Part shown: positions 35,151 to 48,729 of the stretch, piece by piece
Position numbering within the stretch: position 1 is the stretch's first letter
Layout: every line of letters begins with the position of its first letter
Made by a program: the position numbers and the translations under genes
Notes under the pieces: model-generated
The model's database searches: none
Told to the model about the DNA's origin: nothing
What the model saw: the letters and a program-made list of their open reading frames with translations, nothing else
Assembly (NCBI GenBank): GCA_964035575.1
Contig: CAXIVB010000011.1
Location: 113,659 to 177,658, forward strand
Direction of reading: 5' to 3'
DNA from: Rhynchopus sp. YZ270_cl-10
Lineage: Eukaryota > Euglenozoa > Diplonemea > Diplonemida > Diplonemidae
DNA length: 64,000 nucleotides

Positions 35151-35667
35151 CATCCAATATGTTATACATCATATGTACATGTATATATACATATATGTAT
35201 ATACATGTATATACCCCCGTATAGCCCTTAAGGGCATATAGGTGTATATACCATGTATGCACATGATATGGTCCATATAAGGACTCATACATCATGTTGG
35301 GGTCTTGGGTCATGACCCGTCATGGCATCTTGACATGTCCAAATCCATGAAATCAGGTCATATCAAGTGATTTGACCTCTTGACATGAGATGTGATGTCA
35401 TGACATTATGTTATATGATCATGACATGACATCCAATATGTTATACATCATATGTACATGTATATATACATATATGTATATACATGTATATACCCCCGTA
35501 TAGCCCCTTAGGGCATATAGGTGTATATAGCATGTATGCACATGATATGGTCCATATGTGGACACATACATCATGTTGGGGTCTTGGGTCATGACCCGTC
35601 ATGGCATCTTGACATGTCCAAATCCATGAAATCAGGTCATATCAGGTGATTTGACCTCTTGACATGA
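35151..35667. repeat. Leader L with the alpha/beta recombination join
   Basis: Anchors at 35297 and 35576. Up to about 35,419 it follows the VI leader (gacattatgttatatgat). From there it reads catgacatgacatccaatat, the start of the segment II leader, instead of gtgcacatgtgc. The second copy therefore differs from its counterpart at about 19,870-20,117. Confidence 0.88.
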
Positions 35668-36207
35668 GATGTGGTGATGTCACATGTTGCACATCATGTG
35701 CACATATAAGATGTAGCGATGTGTATGCACATACATGTACATATATATACCCCCTATACAAGGGAGGGCTATATACATGTATATACATGTAGGTGCATGT
35801 ACATGTATGTAAGTACATACTGTATATACACCTCTACCCATGCCATATGGGGTCCAAATGGGGTCCAAAAGGGTCCATTTATGGGTAGACCCCCATCTCA
35901 TGACATGTCATGGGTCATGACCCATGAGGTGATATGACATGATATGGCATCTCATGAGATGGATAGGTCCTCATCCAATGAGGAGATATGCAACATCATA
36001 TGATGTAATGCAACTTATATAAGTGCATGTGCACATATGGTTTACCCATATGGCCCATCAGATGGGATGCATATATGTATATGTATATACATATATATAC
36101 ATGTGTCTACACATGTATGCACCATGTTGCACCTCTTAAAAGAGGTCTAGACCTCTAAATATGAGGTCAAATCCATGGATTTGGAGGTCCTCAGATCTCA
36201 GGACCTC
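35668..36207. repeat. Module A, copy 11 (first of beta1)
   Basis: tagcgatg at 35,715 replaces tagagatg, marking the first A of beta units; catcagatggg variant. Confidence 0.88.
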
Positions 36208-36797
36208 TCATTTTGGGACCCCCTCAGATCTTGGGACCCCCTCAGATCCAGGGTAGGGACCCCAAATGACCCCTTTTAGACCCCTTTTGGACCCCCTATT
36301 AGGGCCTTTAGGGCCTTTATGGGGTGCCCACAGGGGTACGTAGGGTGCCTACAGGGGCTCCCAATGGCCCTCCCCTTAAGGGGCCATTTGGGTACCCCAT
36401 GAGCCCCCATGTGTCCCCATGGGTGCCATGTAGTCCCGTTAGGCCCATTTGACCCCTATGGCCTCAGACCCCTCAGGACCCCAAAAGGGGTCCAAAAGGG
36501 GTCATTTTAGGGGTACCCCCCAAAATGGGGTGTGCAGCTAATTGGGTCATATATAGGGCAAAATGGCCCTTTTCCGTTCTGGACACTTTTATACAGAGAG
36601 TAGTCCAAAAGTGACACAAAACGGGAAGTACGTGAAAAAGGGGTTTGGGGATTTCAGGCCCCAAAATGGCCGGGCGGCAGGAAGGTCCATTTTGAGGGTA
36701 CCCCCAAATGACCCAATTTGGGGGGTCTGAGGACCCCAAATGACCCCATTTTAGGACCCCTCAGGACCCCAAATGGCCCCATTTAGGGTCCTCAGAG
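36208..36797. repeat. Block E1 of segment III' (beta1)
   Basis: tatacagagag variant, shared with alpha1 and beta2 but not alpha2. Confidence 0.77.
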
Positions 36798-37691
36798 GTC
36801 CTGGGGGTCTGGGGCCATGGTGCCCAAGGGGTATACTATGAGCCCCTTAGGATGTGGGAGGGCCACATCCATAGCACGAAGGGCACCATAGTGCACCCCA
36901 CCCCACCTCCTACGGGTGCCCAAAGGGCATCCCAATGCCCCACCTCTATTGACCACTAGGAGGAAGGGACGCAAGCACCTGCTGGTCCGATCGTCCATAG
37001 GGATGCCCTCCCACGGGTAGACATAGGGGCAAGGAGGAGCCAGCACGGTGGTGACACACGTCCAAGCAAGGCAGACCGCTAGGGATAGCTGGCGCAGGTA
37101 AGGGTTGCATCCAGCCTCTAGTGCACTTTGAAGTAGGCCCCAGAACCGATAGGTGCACACGTGCGCCGCTAGGGGCGGGGACTTCATGCACATAGTGCAG
37201 CACCTCCCATAGGGAGTTGCTGTGCATGTGTAGTGAGCTGGCCCACGGAGTGTCGGAGCCTTGCAGGCGCAATGACGGGGGTCAGCGAGTACTTGACCTC
37301 AGGAGCCCTTGACCATCCGAAAGGTCCGCAGGAGGATCAGAGCGTAGCGGTTGGCCGCCAGGATGGGCAGGGCTTACCTCACCTCAAGAGACCTTGGCTC
37401 ATCCGAAAGGTCCGAAGGAGGATCAGAGCGCAGCGGGTGGCCGCCAGGATGAACAGGGCTTACCTCACCTCAAGCACGCTCCACCTCAAGAGGCTCTGTT
37501 AGTAGACCTCGGGCTAGAGGGCTTACTTGACCTTAAGTAGCGGGTTCGAAGAGCACGTAGCCCGAAGGGTCAGGACGGAGTTACGCCGTAGTACTGATGC
37601 CCCCGCTTACCTCGACCTGACCTCACTTCCGCCCATGGGTGGCGAGACCCTCCATTATGCTTGCGGCACTGGTGGCACACCAGGGCCGATA

Positions 37692-37850
37692 CGGCCTGAG
37701 CACAGCGAGGGAGGAGGACGTAGCCCGTAGGGCAAGGACGGGCCACGGCCTGAGCACAGCGAGGGAGGAGGACGTAGCCCGTAGGGCAAGGACGGGCCAC
37801 GGCCTGAGCACAGCGAGGGAGGAGGACGTAGCCCGTAGGGCAAGGACGGG
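37692..37850. repeat. 54-bp tandem repeat, 2.9 copies
   Basis: Unit starts at 37692, 37746 and 37800. Confidence 0.95.
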
Positions 37851-38144
37851 TATACGGCCACCCCAAAGGGGAGGGAGGAGGATGTCCCATAGGGACAGCC
37901 GGGTGGGCGCACAGCGCCGAACGGCCACTCCGAAGGAGCGGGAGGAGGATGGACCAAAGGGACAGCCGGGCCGGGAGCGCAGCGACAGGGAGCGCAGCGA
38001 CCTAACGGCCACCCCGAAGGGGCGGGAGGAGGGGAGTCCGAAGGACAAGGACGGGAGGCCTCCGCCTAGGACGCCCTTCACATGTGAAGGTGCATGTCCA
38101 CGCGGAGGCCCAAGGTCTAGGTCCCTGTAGGGACCATAGGCCGT

Positions 38145-38458
38145 GAGCGCAGAGGAAGACTCCGATAGAGCTCCCATGGTCTGGTGGGCCAAGACCATGG
38201 CCCGACCCTTTACCTTCAGGTAAAGGGGAAGGGCTGGAGGGCACCTGTAAGGTGCCCGATCCTTTGGGCGAGCCAAGGAGCGTACGGCCACCTCACCTTG
38301 CAGGTCTAAGGTGGGTGTACAGCCCTTGGGGTCATGCTGCATAAGGCGGCTGACGGAGCTCCCTGCATCATCCTGATTCAGGATGGTAGCATGGGGCTGC
38401 ATGACTCCTTGGCGAGCCCAAAGGCATTTATAGGGTCTACCCTTTGGAAGACCCTATA
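38145..38458 (+). other. Candidate structured RNA element, form 1 (beta1)
   Basis: Stems as in alpha1; no stem change seen. Confidence 0.35.
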
Positions 38459-38498
38459 ACGGTGCAACGTAGTGGAGCCTACGCATAAGCCTCAATAC

Positions 38499-38928
38499 AG
38501 GGTATGTAGGCTGTATGGGGTACCCATACTAGATATGGGCCATATCATGTACCCATATCATATGACGTCAGTGGATGTCCAGTGGCATCATATCCGCACA
38601 AGGGGCTAAAAAGAGGGTCTCCATATGACACCCGGTGAAATCCATTTGATGCCACCTGGGGGTGATGGAGGTCCAAAAGTGAGACACCCTTTTGGACCCC
38701 TATTTGGAGCATATGGCCCCATATGGCCTGTGTAGCCATGTGAGGTCCCATAGCGGGTCCTCCTAAAGTGCCCAAAAGGGCTAAAAAGAGGGTCTCCATA
38801 TGACACCCGGTGAAATCCATTTGATGCCGCCTGGGGGTGATGGAGGTCCAAAAGTGAGACACCCTTTTGGACCCCCTTTTGGCCCATATGGCCCAGATGG
38901 CCATATAGGGGTCCTACCCCTTAGGACC
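38499..38928. repeat. Block with the 175-bp-spaced direct repeat (beta1)
   Basis: Repeats at 38600-38700 and 38775-38875. Confidence 0.85.
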
Positions 38929-39919
38929 CCATTTGGTCACGGGTGTTTTGGGGTACCTCCAAATAGGTGGTCCGTTTGAGACCCCCTATTTGACACTATA
39001 TGGCCTGTAGGACCAGGTCCCAATATGGACCCCTCCAGACCACTAGTGTCAGTTTTGAGGACCCCATTTGGCCCTTTTGAGGACCCCATTTTGACCCCTT
39101 TTGGGACCCCTCTGGAGGTCCTTGGGTAAGGGGACCTGCCTTACACAGAGACCTCGGGTCCCAGGGGTATAGTCTCAGGCCTGTAGACCCCCTCAGGTGC
39201 CTTACACGGGCTTGTAGACCCCCTGGCCCAAGACCCCCATTTTGACCCCTTTTGGGACCCCTCATCTCCCGGTCCCTATAGGGGCTCAAATGGCCCTTTT
39301 CGGGTTTGGACCGTTTTATACAGGGACCAATCCAAAAGTGACACAAAACGGGTGGTACCCCAAAAAGGGGGTCCTCCGGATTTGGGTCCATTTTGGGGTC
39401 GGGCGCCAGGAAGGTCCCTTTTTGGGGTACCCCCAAAATGGCCCTTTTGACCCCATTTTGACCCCTTTTGGACCCCATTTTGACCCCTTTTGGACCCCTT
39501 TTGGACCCCTTTTGGGGCCCTTTAGGGCCCTTTAGGGGGTCCCAAGGGGTGCCCACAGGGCTCCCAAGGCCCCTCCCCTCAAGGGGCCCTGGGGGTGTCC
39601 TGGGGGTCCATGGGGTCCCATGGGGTCCCAAGGGGTCCCATATGGGGTACCCCAAGGGTAGGGGCCCAGGCCCCCCAAAGGGGGTCCCAAAAGGGGTCCC
39701 AAAAGGGGTCCTAAAATGGCCCTTTTGACCCCATTTTGGCACCGGCCGATGGGTCCGCCAGGGGGCAAAAGTAGGCAAAACGACTATTTTATGAGGTGCC
39801 ATTATGCCTCCTAAATGGCCCTTTTTGGACCCCTTTTGACCCCCTTTTTGGACCCCTTTTGGACCCCATTTGGACCCCCTCAGCCCTCTCTCAGGAGGGC
39901 TAAGGAGGCCTAATAAGGG
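38929..39919. repeat. Block F (beta1)
   Basis: One extra C (ccccccaaag near 39,671) compared with alpha, shared with beta2. It shifts the frame of long glycine/proline-rich open frames, and no sign of frame conservation is visible. Confidence 0.75.
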
Positions 39920-40339
39920 GTTATATGTAGGTGTATGTACCTATATACATGCCCCCAGGCAAGGGTCCCCTTAGGGGCCCTGTGCACATGGCATCCCCAT
40001 GTGCATATAGGTCCTCATACCCCTCCATACCCTCTATACCCCCTAAAAGGGGGTCTGGAGGGGTACCCAAGGGGTCCAAATTGCCCCATTTTGGGGTCCT
40101 CAGGACCTCCAAAAAGGCATAAAAAGGCCCTTTTTGGGCCCCTCAGAGCCCTCAAATAGGGGGCTCAGGGGGTCCCAAAGGGTGTATATATTGGGTACCA
40201 TGTATGCAATGAAACGTACCCCTCTTGAGAGGGGTCCCGGAGCATGCCTTACCTTAAAACTATTAGGTCGCGTGCACCAAATAGTTTTAGGTCATGGTAA
40301 TGTCCCCATTTATGGACATAAAGGGCCATAAAGTGGACA
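39920..40339. repeat. Spacer with hairpin at 40,251-40,292 (beta1)
   Basis: Hairpin unchanged from alpha. Confidence 0.75.
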
Positions 40340-41309
40340 TCATGCCCTGGGTCATGACCCATGGCATGTCATGAGATGGGGGTACCCCCATGGATTGACC
40401 CCATATGACCCTATTTGGACCCCTTTAGACCCCTTGGCCAGCTCCCCACATGGTGTGAGAGGTGCTGTGCCACACTACATATGGGTGTATACACCCTATG
40501 GGTACAGGGGGCTATATGGGTACATATGTATGTACATGTACATACATGTATATACATATATGTATATATATATGTATATGTACACATATATGTTGTGGTC
40601 CAAAGACCTCGTCATCCATTTATGACATGTTATATCATCAAATTGGATCGACCTCATTTCATGATATGACCTCATTTCATGACATGTCATGGGTCTGGAC
40701 CCATCCCCACATCTTATACGACCTCTTATCACATGATGTACATGTTGTATAGTGGTGGTATATAGGTGTATATAGGGCCATAGGGCTATGGGGGCTATAT
40801 AGGGGTATATGGGTACATATGTATGTATATATACATGCATGCATACATATATATATGTATGTGTACACATATATGTTGATGTGCAAAGTGCTCAACATCT
40901 ATTTATGTCATGTCATGTCATCAAATTGGATGATCATCATTTTGGACATGATGCCATTTCATGACATGTCATGGGTCTGGACCCATCCCCACATCTTATA
41001 CGACCTCTTATCACATGATGTACATGTTGTATAGTGGTGGTATATAGGTGTATATAGGGCCATAGGGCTATGGGGCTATATAGGGGTATATGGGTACATA
41101 TGTATGTATATATACATGCATACATACATATATATATGTATGTGTACACATATATGTTGATGTGCAAAGTGCTCAACATCTATTTATGTCATGTCATGTC
41201 ATCAAATTGGATGATCACCATTTTGGACATGATGCTATTTCATATCACTTCATGGATCTAGACCCATCTCAACACATGATGCGCATGTTGTATAGTGGTG
41301 GTATATAGG
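40340..41309. repeat. Block T, beta form with an extra unit (beta1)
   Basis: Begins with a distinct unit (tgtggtccaaagacctcgtc near 40,593; a 17-base catttcatgatatgacct duplication follows), then two standard units reading gatgtgcaaagtgctc, where alpha reads gatgtacaaagtgctc. Confidence 0.8.
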
Positions 41310-41641
41310 CACATATATGCATATGGGCTATAGGGCCCTGTAGGAGGCTGCACCCCATTCCGTGGTATGGAGGCTGCACCCCCAACTATGCCCTTTCTAC
41401 ATGCCTCCACGTGCTAAAGGGTGCGATGCAGTATGCAAGACCCTGTGCGCACCACCTCATGATATGCATATACTGGTATGCAAGAGCTGACGTGCACCCT
41501 CTTGCTCCACGGTGCCTTAGCCACTAAGGTGCCTTGTGCACCACTCCACCACTGGCTGTTGGAGGCACATGTGGAGAGCACGACCGAAGGCTCTGTGCTT
41601 CTAGCAGGCATCTACCTCAAGATAGGATACCACTCCAGATG
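41310..41641. other. Cassette Y (beta-specific)
   Basis: Complex, non-tandem sequence with a repeated ggaggctgcacccc (about 41,343 and 41,370) and a gccttagccactaaggtgcc inverted repeat near 41,515. It shares no visible similarity with X but ends at the same point of block Z. A 61-residue plus-strand frame (41,478-41,663) runs out into Z; no family recognised. Confidence 0.6.
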
Positions 41642-41935
41642 CCCATATCGTGAGGTCAGGTAAACGTCACCTTAAAGTAACACATTTTACCCCGACCGTG
41701 TAGGCAGGGTGTATGCCCATGACACTAGGCTCTGGGTGTCCCCATCCCTATACCCCTAAATAAGGGGTAAAAAGGGGTGTCAGGACCTGGTCCAAAAGGG
41801 TCCAAAAGGTGTAAATGGGGTGATCCAATGTGCTCAGCACATCACCTCATCTCCTTATCCATCCACTTCATCATCCATTAACAGGATGGACATGTCCATT
41901 TAACTGTATGTGCATGTATGCACATGCATGCATAT
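41642..41935. repeat. Block Z (beta1)
   Basis: Donor-like cag|gtaaac at 41,659/41,660 and the same attaacag end. One G fewer in aaatggggtgatcc than in alpha. Confidence 0.6.
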
Positions 41936-42400
41936 ATACATGTATATACCCCCTATAGCCCCTTAGGGCATATGGGTGTATGTACCATGTATGCACATGA
42001 TATGGTCCATATGTGGACTCATACATCATGTTGGGGTCTTGGGTCATGACCCGTCATGGCATCTTGACATGTCCAAATCCATGAAATCAGGTCATATCAA
42101 GTGATTTGACCTCTTGACATGAGATGTGATGTCATGACATGATGTTATATGATGTGCACATGTGCACATGTACATGTACATATACATATACATGTTGTAT
42201 GCACATGTATATATACATGTATATACCCCCTATAGCCCCTTAAGGGCATATGGGTGTATGTACCATGTATGCACATGATATGGTCCATATGTGGACACAT
42301 ACATCATGTTGGGGTCTTGGGTCATGACCCGTCATGGCATCTTGACATGTCCAAATCCATGAAATCAGGTCATATCAGGTGATTTGACCTCTTGACATGA
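41936..42400. repeat. Leader L, two copies
   Basis: Anchors at 42031 and 42309. Reads acatgtacatgtacat, where alpha has acatatacatatacat. Confidence 0.88.
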
Positions 42401-42940
42401 GATGTGGTGATGTCACATGTTGCACATCATGTGCACATATAAGATGTAGAGATGTGTATACACATACATGTACATATATATACCCCCTATACAAGGGAGG
42501 GCTATATACATGTATATACATGTAGGTGCATGTACATGTATGTAAGTACATACTGTATATACACCTCTACCCATGCCATATGGGGTCTAAATGGGGTCCA
42601 AAAGGGTCCATTTATGGGTAGACCCCCATCTCATGACATGTCATGGGTCATGACCCATGAGGTGATATGACATGATATGGCATCTCATGAGATGGATAGG
42701 TCCTCATCCAATGAGGAGATATGCAACATCATATGATGTAATGCAACTTATATAAGTGCATGTGCACATATGGTTTACCCATATGGACCATCAGATGGGA
42801 TGCATATATGTATATGTATATACATATATATACATGTGTCTACACATGTATGCACCATGTTGCACCTCTTAAAAGAGGTCTAGACCTCTAAATATGAGGT
42901 CAAATCCATGGATTTGGAGGTCCTCAGATCTCAGGACCTC
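42401..42940. repeat. Module A, copy 12
   Basis: gtgtatacacatac replaces gtgtatgcacatac; ggtctaaatgg; tggaccatcagatggg variant. Confidence 0.88.
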
Positions 42941-45122
42941 CCATTTTGAGGACCCCCTCCAGATCTGGGACCCCCTCCAGATCTGGGGACCCCCTCCAGA
43001 TATGGGTAGGGACCCCATATGGGGTGGGACCCCATGTGGTATGGGTCCATATGGAGACCTCTCTTAAGGCCCATATGACACCAATGGACCCTTAAAGGGG
43101 TGACCACATGGTGTGCCAGCATGGCACCCTTGGGCCCTCTGGTTGGACCCCCTCATATAGGGGTCCCCATATGGTACACCATATGGACATGGGGTGGGCT
43201 CCCATTTGGAGACCCCTTTTAGGACCCCATATGACACTATTTGGCCTGTAGGACCAGGTCCCAATATGGACCCCTCCAGACCATTAGTGGCACTTTGGGA
43301 GGTCCCCATTTGGACCCCCTCAGATCCAATGGAGGTCCCATTTGGACCCCCTCAGGTCTGGGGACCCCATATGACACCATATGGTCATGGGGTGGCCTCC
43401 CATTTGGAGACCCCTTTTAGGACCCTATTTGACACTATATGGCCTGTAGGACCAGGTCCCAATAGGGACCCCTCCAGACCCCTAGTGGCAATTGGGACCC
43501 CTAGGGGGCTAGACCCCCAAATGACCCCTCTAAACGTGACCATATAGGTCCCAATTAGGGGGTTGGAGGTCCCTTTATGGGTCCATATGGAGACCTCTCT
43601 TAGGTCCCATATGCCCCCAATGGCCCCTTAAAGGGGTGACCACATGGTATGCCCCATGGCACCCCTTTTGGGACCCCTTTGGGACCCCATATGACCCCAT
43701 TTAGACCCCCTCAGGACCCCCAAAAGGGCCTAAAACACCCTATTTGGACCCATTTGGACCCCTTTTGAGCACCCCTTTTAAACACCCCTTTTCCGACATG
43801 GTACCCCATTTGATCTACTCTACCTATGAATTGGCCATTTAGGTGCTGTTCAGTCCTGGACCCCACATGCCGTTGGGTGGTCAAATAGGGGTCTAAACGT
43901 GACCGAGGGTCCTGGGACCCCTACACGGTCACCCCTTTTAGACCCCTTTTTACCCCCTTTTTACCCCATATTGGGACCCCCTACCTGTAGTGGATCCCTT
44001 TAAGGGTCTAAAGTAGGCATATGGGGTACACCCCCTGCCCTCCATATATGCCCTTCTGCTTACACGCTCACCCCTTTTGACCCCTTTTGGACCCCATATG
44101 GGGACCCCCATGGGGTCTAAGGACCTCCCAAAAGGTCCTAAAAAGGGGGTCCCCTGCATCAGACCTGGCAATGCTGTTTTGAATGGTTGAGCCCCTTGGG
44201 GGTCCCCAAATGGCCAATTTAGGACCCTTTTAGGACCCATTTTGGGGTCCAAAAGGGGTCAAAATGGGGTCCTCAGATGGCCCAAGACTATGGTCTCTAG
44301 AGGCAATATTGGGTCTTTGGGGTGACCCCATCCCTGGATCCAAGGGGTCTCCAAATGGGGTACCCCTTTTAGGACCCCTTTTGGGGTGCTCCCAGGCCAT
44401 TAAATATGTCGAAAAGCGACGTCCACTTGCGTAGGCTTAGTCCTCTTTTGGGCATGTCGGGTTTAGACAACCCCTGCCAGTCCTAAGTGCTCTAAAAAGG
44501 GGTGAAATATGGTGGTCCATTTGAGGACCCCGATATGACACTATTTGGCCTGTAGGACCAGGTCCAGATCTGGACCCCAGATGGTCCAAAAGTGCTCCTA
44601 CTCACATATCGCGCGCGCGCGCGTGGTAAGAGTACGGGGTCAAAATCGGTGCCCTTCCGGGCCCAGGCCTCTGGAGGCCTGGTGCCCGGAAGGCCCGCCC
44701 CGCTGGGGACCTCAGGAGGTCCCAGACCCTGTGGGGGTCTGGGCCTCACCCCCTCGGGAGGGGGTCTGAGGACCTCCAAACCCCTTGTACGCCCCCATGT
44801 CCTGAGGGGGTGCGGTCCAAGGGTTGGGTCAAAGCACGGAGCACTTGGAGGTCTACAAAGCATGTGGTGCCATACCAGCTCCCCATGTATTGGGTCCTAC
44901 ATGGTGTGGGGTGGTGGCACGAGGTGGCATGTAGAGGCCATGGCCTCTCCACACCCCTCTCCATACATGGGGGCGTACAAGGGATATGACCCCATATGGA
45001 GAGGTCTTGGGACCTGAGTGCTCTGGGGTGAGGACCTCCATTTAGAGGTCCAACCCCTTAAATGACCCATATTGGGTGTTTGACCCCCATGAGCTCTTTG
45101 GAGCTCTTTGAGCACCTAGACC
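42941..45122. repeat. Segment IV' body (beta1)
   Basis: Direct repeat from 43,165. GC hairpins 44653-44693 and 44748-44765; the latter has loop cggg, the reverse complement of the alpha loop. Reads tgccctccatatatg where alpha reads tgacctccatatatg. Confidence 0.8.
44610..44623. repeat. (CG)7 tract in D2
   Basis: Exactly seven units. Confidence 0.95.
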
Positions 45123-45660
45123 ATTAGATGTCCATGAGGTGACAAGACCTCTATAGAAGTATATATGTATATGCATGTTGTGTGCACATGTATATATACA
45201 TGTATATACCCCCTATAGCCCCTTAAGGGCATATAGGTGTATGTACCATGTATGCACATGATATGGTCCATATAAGGACTCATACATCATGTTGGGGTCT
45301 TGGGTCATGACCCGTCATGGCATCTTGACATGTCCAAATCCATGAAATCAGGTCATATCAAGTGATTTGACCTCTTGACATGAGATGTGATGTCATGACA
45401 TGATGTTATATGATGTGCACATGTGCACATGTACATATACATATACATATACATGTTGTATGCACATGTATATATACATGCTATATACACCTATAGCCCC
45501 TTAGGGCATATAGGTGTATATAGCATGTATGCACATGATATGGTCCATATAAGGACACATACATCATGTTGGGGTCTTGGGTCATGACCCGTCATGGCAT
45601 CTTGACATGTCCAAATCCATGAAATCAGGTCATATCAGGTGATTTGACCTCTTGACATGA
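45123..45660. repeat. Leader L, two copies after the join tag
   Basis: Anchors at 45292 and 45569. Reads catgctatatacacctatag near 45,478, where beta2 reads catgtatatacccctatag. Confidence 0.87.
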
Positions 45661-46200
45661 GATGTGGTGATGTCACATGTTGCACATCATGTGCACATAT
45701 AAGATGTAGAGATGTGTATGCACATACATGTACATATATATACCCCCTATACAAGGGAGGGCTATATACATGTATATACATGTAGGTGCATGTACATGTA
45801 TGTAAGTACATACTGTATATACACCTCTACCCATGCCATATGGGGTCCAAATGGGGTCCAAAAGGGTCCATTTATGGGTAGACCCCCATCTCATGACATG
45901 TCATGGGTCATGACCCATGAGGTGATATGACATGATATGGCATCTCATGAGATGGATAGGTCCTCATCCAATGAGGAGATATGCAACATCATATGATGTA
46001 ATGCAACTTATATAAGTGCATGTGCACATATGGTTTACCCATATGGCCCATCATATGGGATGCATATATGTATATGTATATACATATATATACATGTGTC
46101 TACACATGTATGCACCATGTTGCACCTCTTAAAAGAGGTCTAGACCTCTAAATATGAGGTCAAATCCATGGATTTGGAGGTCCTCAGATCTCAGGACCTC
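45661..46200. repeat. Module A, copy 13
   Basis: ggtccaaatgg and catcatatggg variants, like copy 1. Confidence 0.88.
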
Positions 46201-47951
46201 CCATTTTGAGGACCCCCTCAGATCTTGGGACCCCCTCAGATCCAGGGTAGGGACCCCAAATGGCACCTTTATACCCCCTTTTGGGACCTCCCCACATGGT
46301 GTAAGAGGTGCCCCACACCCCTACATATAGGGTATATGCCCTAGGCTGTATAGGGGGTGTATAGGGGTATATAAAGGTGTATGTACACTTATATATATGT
46401 GCATGCACATATATATACATGTATATAGAGGTCCTCAGATCCCATGACCCTCCATTTGGGGGTCTGGAGACCTCAGGACCCCATTTTGGGACCCTCCTCA
46501 GATCTGGGGACCCCCTCCAGATCTGGGGATAGGACCCCAAATGGACCCATTTGGACCCCATTTGAGGACCATTGGCATCATGTGTGGACACCCCCTTTTC
46601 CACCATGTATGCCATTTGATCTACTCTCCCTATACATATGCCCTAAATGGACATAACCCCATATGATCCCATATGTGTTATATGACCACTTTGGAGCACC
46701 TTTATATGCATAGGGTGGGGACCCCATATGGGCCCTTTTAGACCCCTTCCAAAAGGGGGTCTAAAGCATGTACACCTCCTTACACTCCATGTGTATGGTG
46801 GTGTATAGGTTAAGGGGGCTATATAGGGCATAATGGGTACATGTACATACACATGTGTTGCACGTCATGTGCATCATGTTGGCATGTCATGAGGTGGTCC
46901 AAAAGGGTGATCACCAGATGACCCCATTTTGGGACCCCTCCCATTTTAAGAGGTCCGCTGCATCAGACCGGGCCATCCTGGTTTGAACCGTTTGGGGACC
47001 TCAGGACCCCCAAATGGGCTGAATTGACCCCTTTTAGGGTCCTCAAAAGGACCCATTTTGGGGTCAAAAGGGGGTCAAAATGGGGTCCATATGGTGACCC
47101 ATACTATGGTCTATATAGGCAATATATGGGTCCTGGACCCTCCTCATGCCTGGACCCGAGGTGCTCCAAAGGGGGGTACCCAAAGTGGTCCATTAAATAG
47201 GAGGCCTCCAGACCCCTTAGGGGTCCAAAAGATGTCGAAACCCGACATCTACCTGGACCCCCGGAGGTCCCAAAAGGGCCATGTCGGGTTTATACAACCC
47301 CTGCCAGTCCTAAGTGCCATAAAAAGGGTGATATTTGGTGGTCCATTCTGAGACCCCAATATGACACTATTTGGCCTGTAGACCATGGTCCAGATCTGGG
47401 GTCCAGATGGTCCAAAAGGGGGTGCAACTAACATATCGCGCGCGCGCGCGTGGTAAGAGGTAGTTTATAAAATCGGCGCTTCCCAGGACCCCAGACCCCA
47501 GGAGGTGGTCTCAGGGGGTCTGAGGGGTTGGGAGGGGTCTGGAGCCATGAGGGGTCTGGACCACCCACCCTGTGGAGATGGCTGGTGGTCTGTAGGGAGG
47601 TGGCCAAAAGGGGTGTTTATACCCCTATGGCGCCTCAAGCCCTTTAAGTGCTGTTGAGCACCCAATGCATTAGATGTCCATGAGGTGACAAGACCTCTAT
47701 AGAAGTATATATGGTAGGTATGGGGTGCATGCCCATATACCACCATATGCCCCCAATGGCCCTTTAGGACCATGTGGGCCATGTGCATCATATGTGGTGT
47801 ACATGCATGGATATGGACTCGCATGGGTCCAGACCCATGGTTTACCCCATTTCACCCAATTTGGGTGCATGTGCCAAAATGGCCTAAATGCCTGAAATGG
47901 GGCATATTTGGATGTTGAGACCTTTTGGGACCATGTCAAGACATGACATGA
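46201..47951. repeat. Segment I body (beta1)
   Basis: Flip locus 46991-47014 is in the segment I orientation (spacer acctcaggac). A second flip at 47396-47406 (spacer ggt) is opposite to 2385-2395 (spacer acc). Confidence 0.82.
47437..47450. repeat. (CG)7 tract
   Basis: Exactly seven units, D1 context. Confidence 0.95.
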
Positions 47952-48189
47952 CATCCAATATGTTATACATCATATGTACATGTATATATACATATATGTA
48001 TATACATGTATATACCCCCGTATAGCCCCTTAGGGCATATAGGTGTATATAGCATGTATGCACATGATATGGTCCATATGTGGACACATACATCATGTTG
48101 GGGTCTTGGGTCATGACCCGTCATGGCATCTTGACATGTCCAAATCCATGAAATCAGGTCATATCAGGTGATTTGACCTCTTGACATGA
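47952..48189. repeat. Leader L, single variant copy
   Basis: Anchor at 48098. Confidence 0.85.
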
Positions 48190-48729
48190 GATGTGGTGAT
48201 GTCACATGTTGCACATCATGTGCACATATAAGATGTAGAGATGTGTATGCACATACATGTACATATATATACCCCCTATACAAGGGAGGGCTATATACAT
48301 GTATATACATGTAGGTGCATGTACATGTATGTAAGTACATACTGTATATACACCTCTACCCATGCCATATGGGGTCCAAATGGGGTCCAAAAGGGTCCAT
48401 TTATGGGTAGACCCCCATCTCATGACATGTCATGGGTCATGACCCATGAGGTGATATGACATGATATGGCATCTCATGAGATGGATAGGTCCTCATCCAA
48501 TGAGGAGATATGCAACATCATATGATGTAATGCAACTTATATAAGTGCATGTGCACATATGGTTTACCCATATGGCCCATCATATGGGATGCATATATGT
48601 ATATGTATATACATATATATACATGTGTCTACACATGTATGCACCATGTTGCACCTCTTAAAAGAGGTCTAGACCTCTAAATATGAGGTCAAATCCATGG
48701 ATTTGGAGGTCCTCAGATCTCAGGACCTC
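48190..48729. repeat. Module A, copy 14
   Basis: Like copy 2; precedes segment II. Confidence 0.88.

Larger units (their letters stand above)
20118..35667. repeat. Higher-order unit alpha2 (III-IV-V-VI), ~15.55 kb
   Basis: Second alpha unit. One extra C near 20,690 accounts for the offset change from 15,548 to 15,549. Its last ~250 bases (from about 35,419) are not alpha sequence but match the leader of segment II, so the unit ends in a recombinant join that leads into the beta units. Confidence 0.9.
36798..38498. repeat. Long GC-rich cassette (beta1)
   Basis: Reads gtgcaccccacccc near 36,893, where alpha1 reads gtgcacctcacccc. 86-bp duplication from 37,297. Confidence 0.8.

Noticed and set aside
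38996-39802. 268-residue minus-strand frame in beta1 block F
   Set aside because: It is Gly/Pro/Lys-rich from GGGGTCC/CCAAAAGG motifs. The same region in alpha differs by one base that breaks the frame at 219 residues, so the frame is not maintained.
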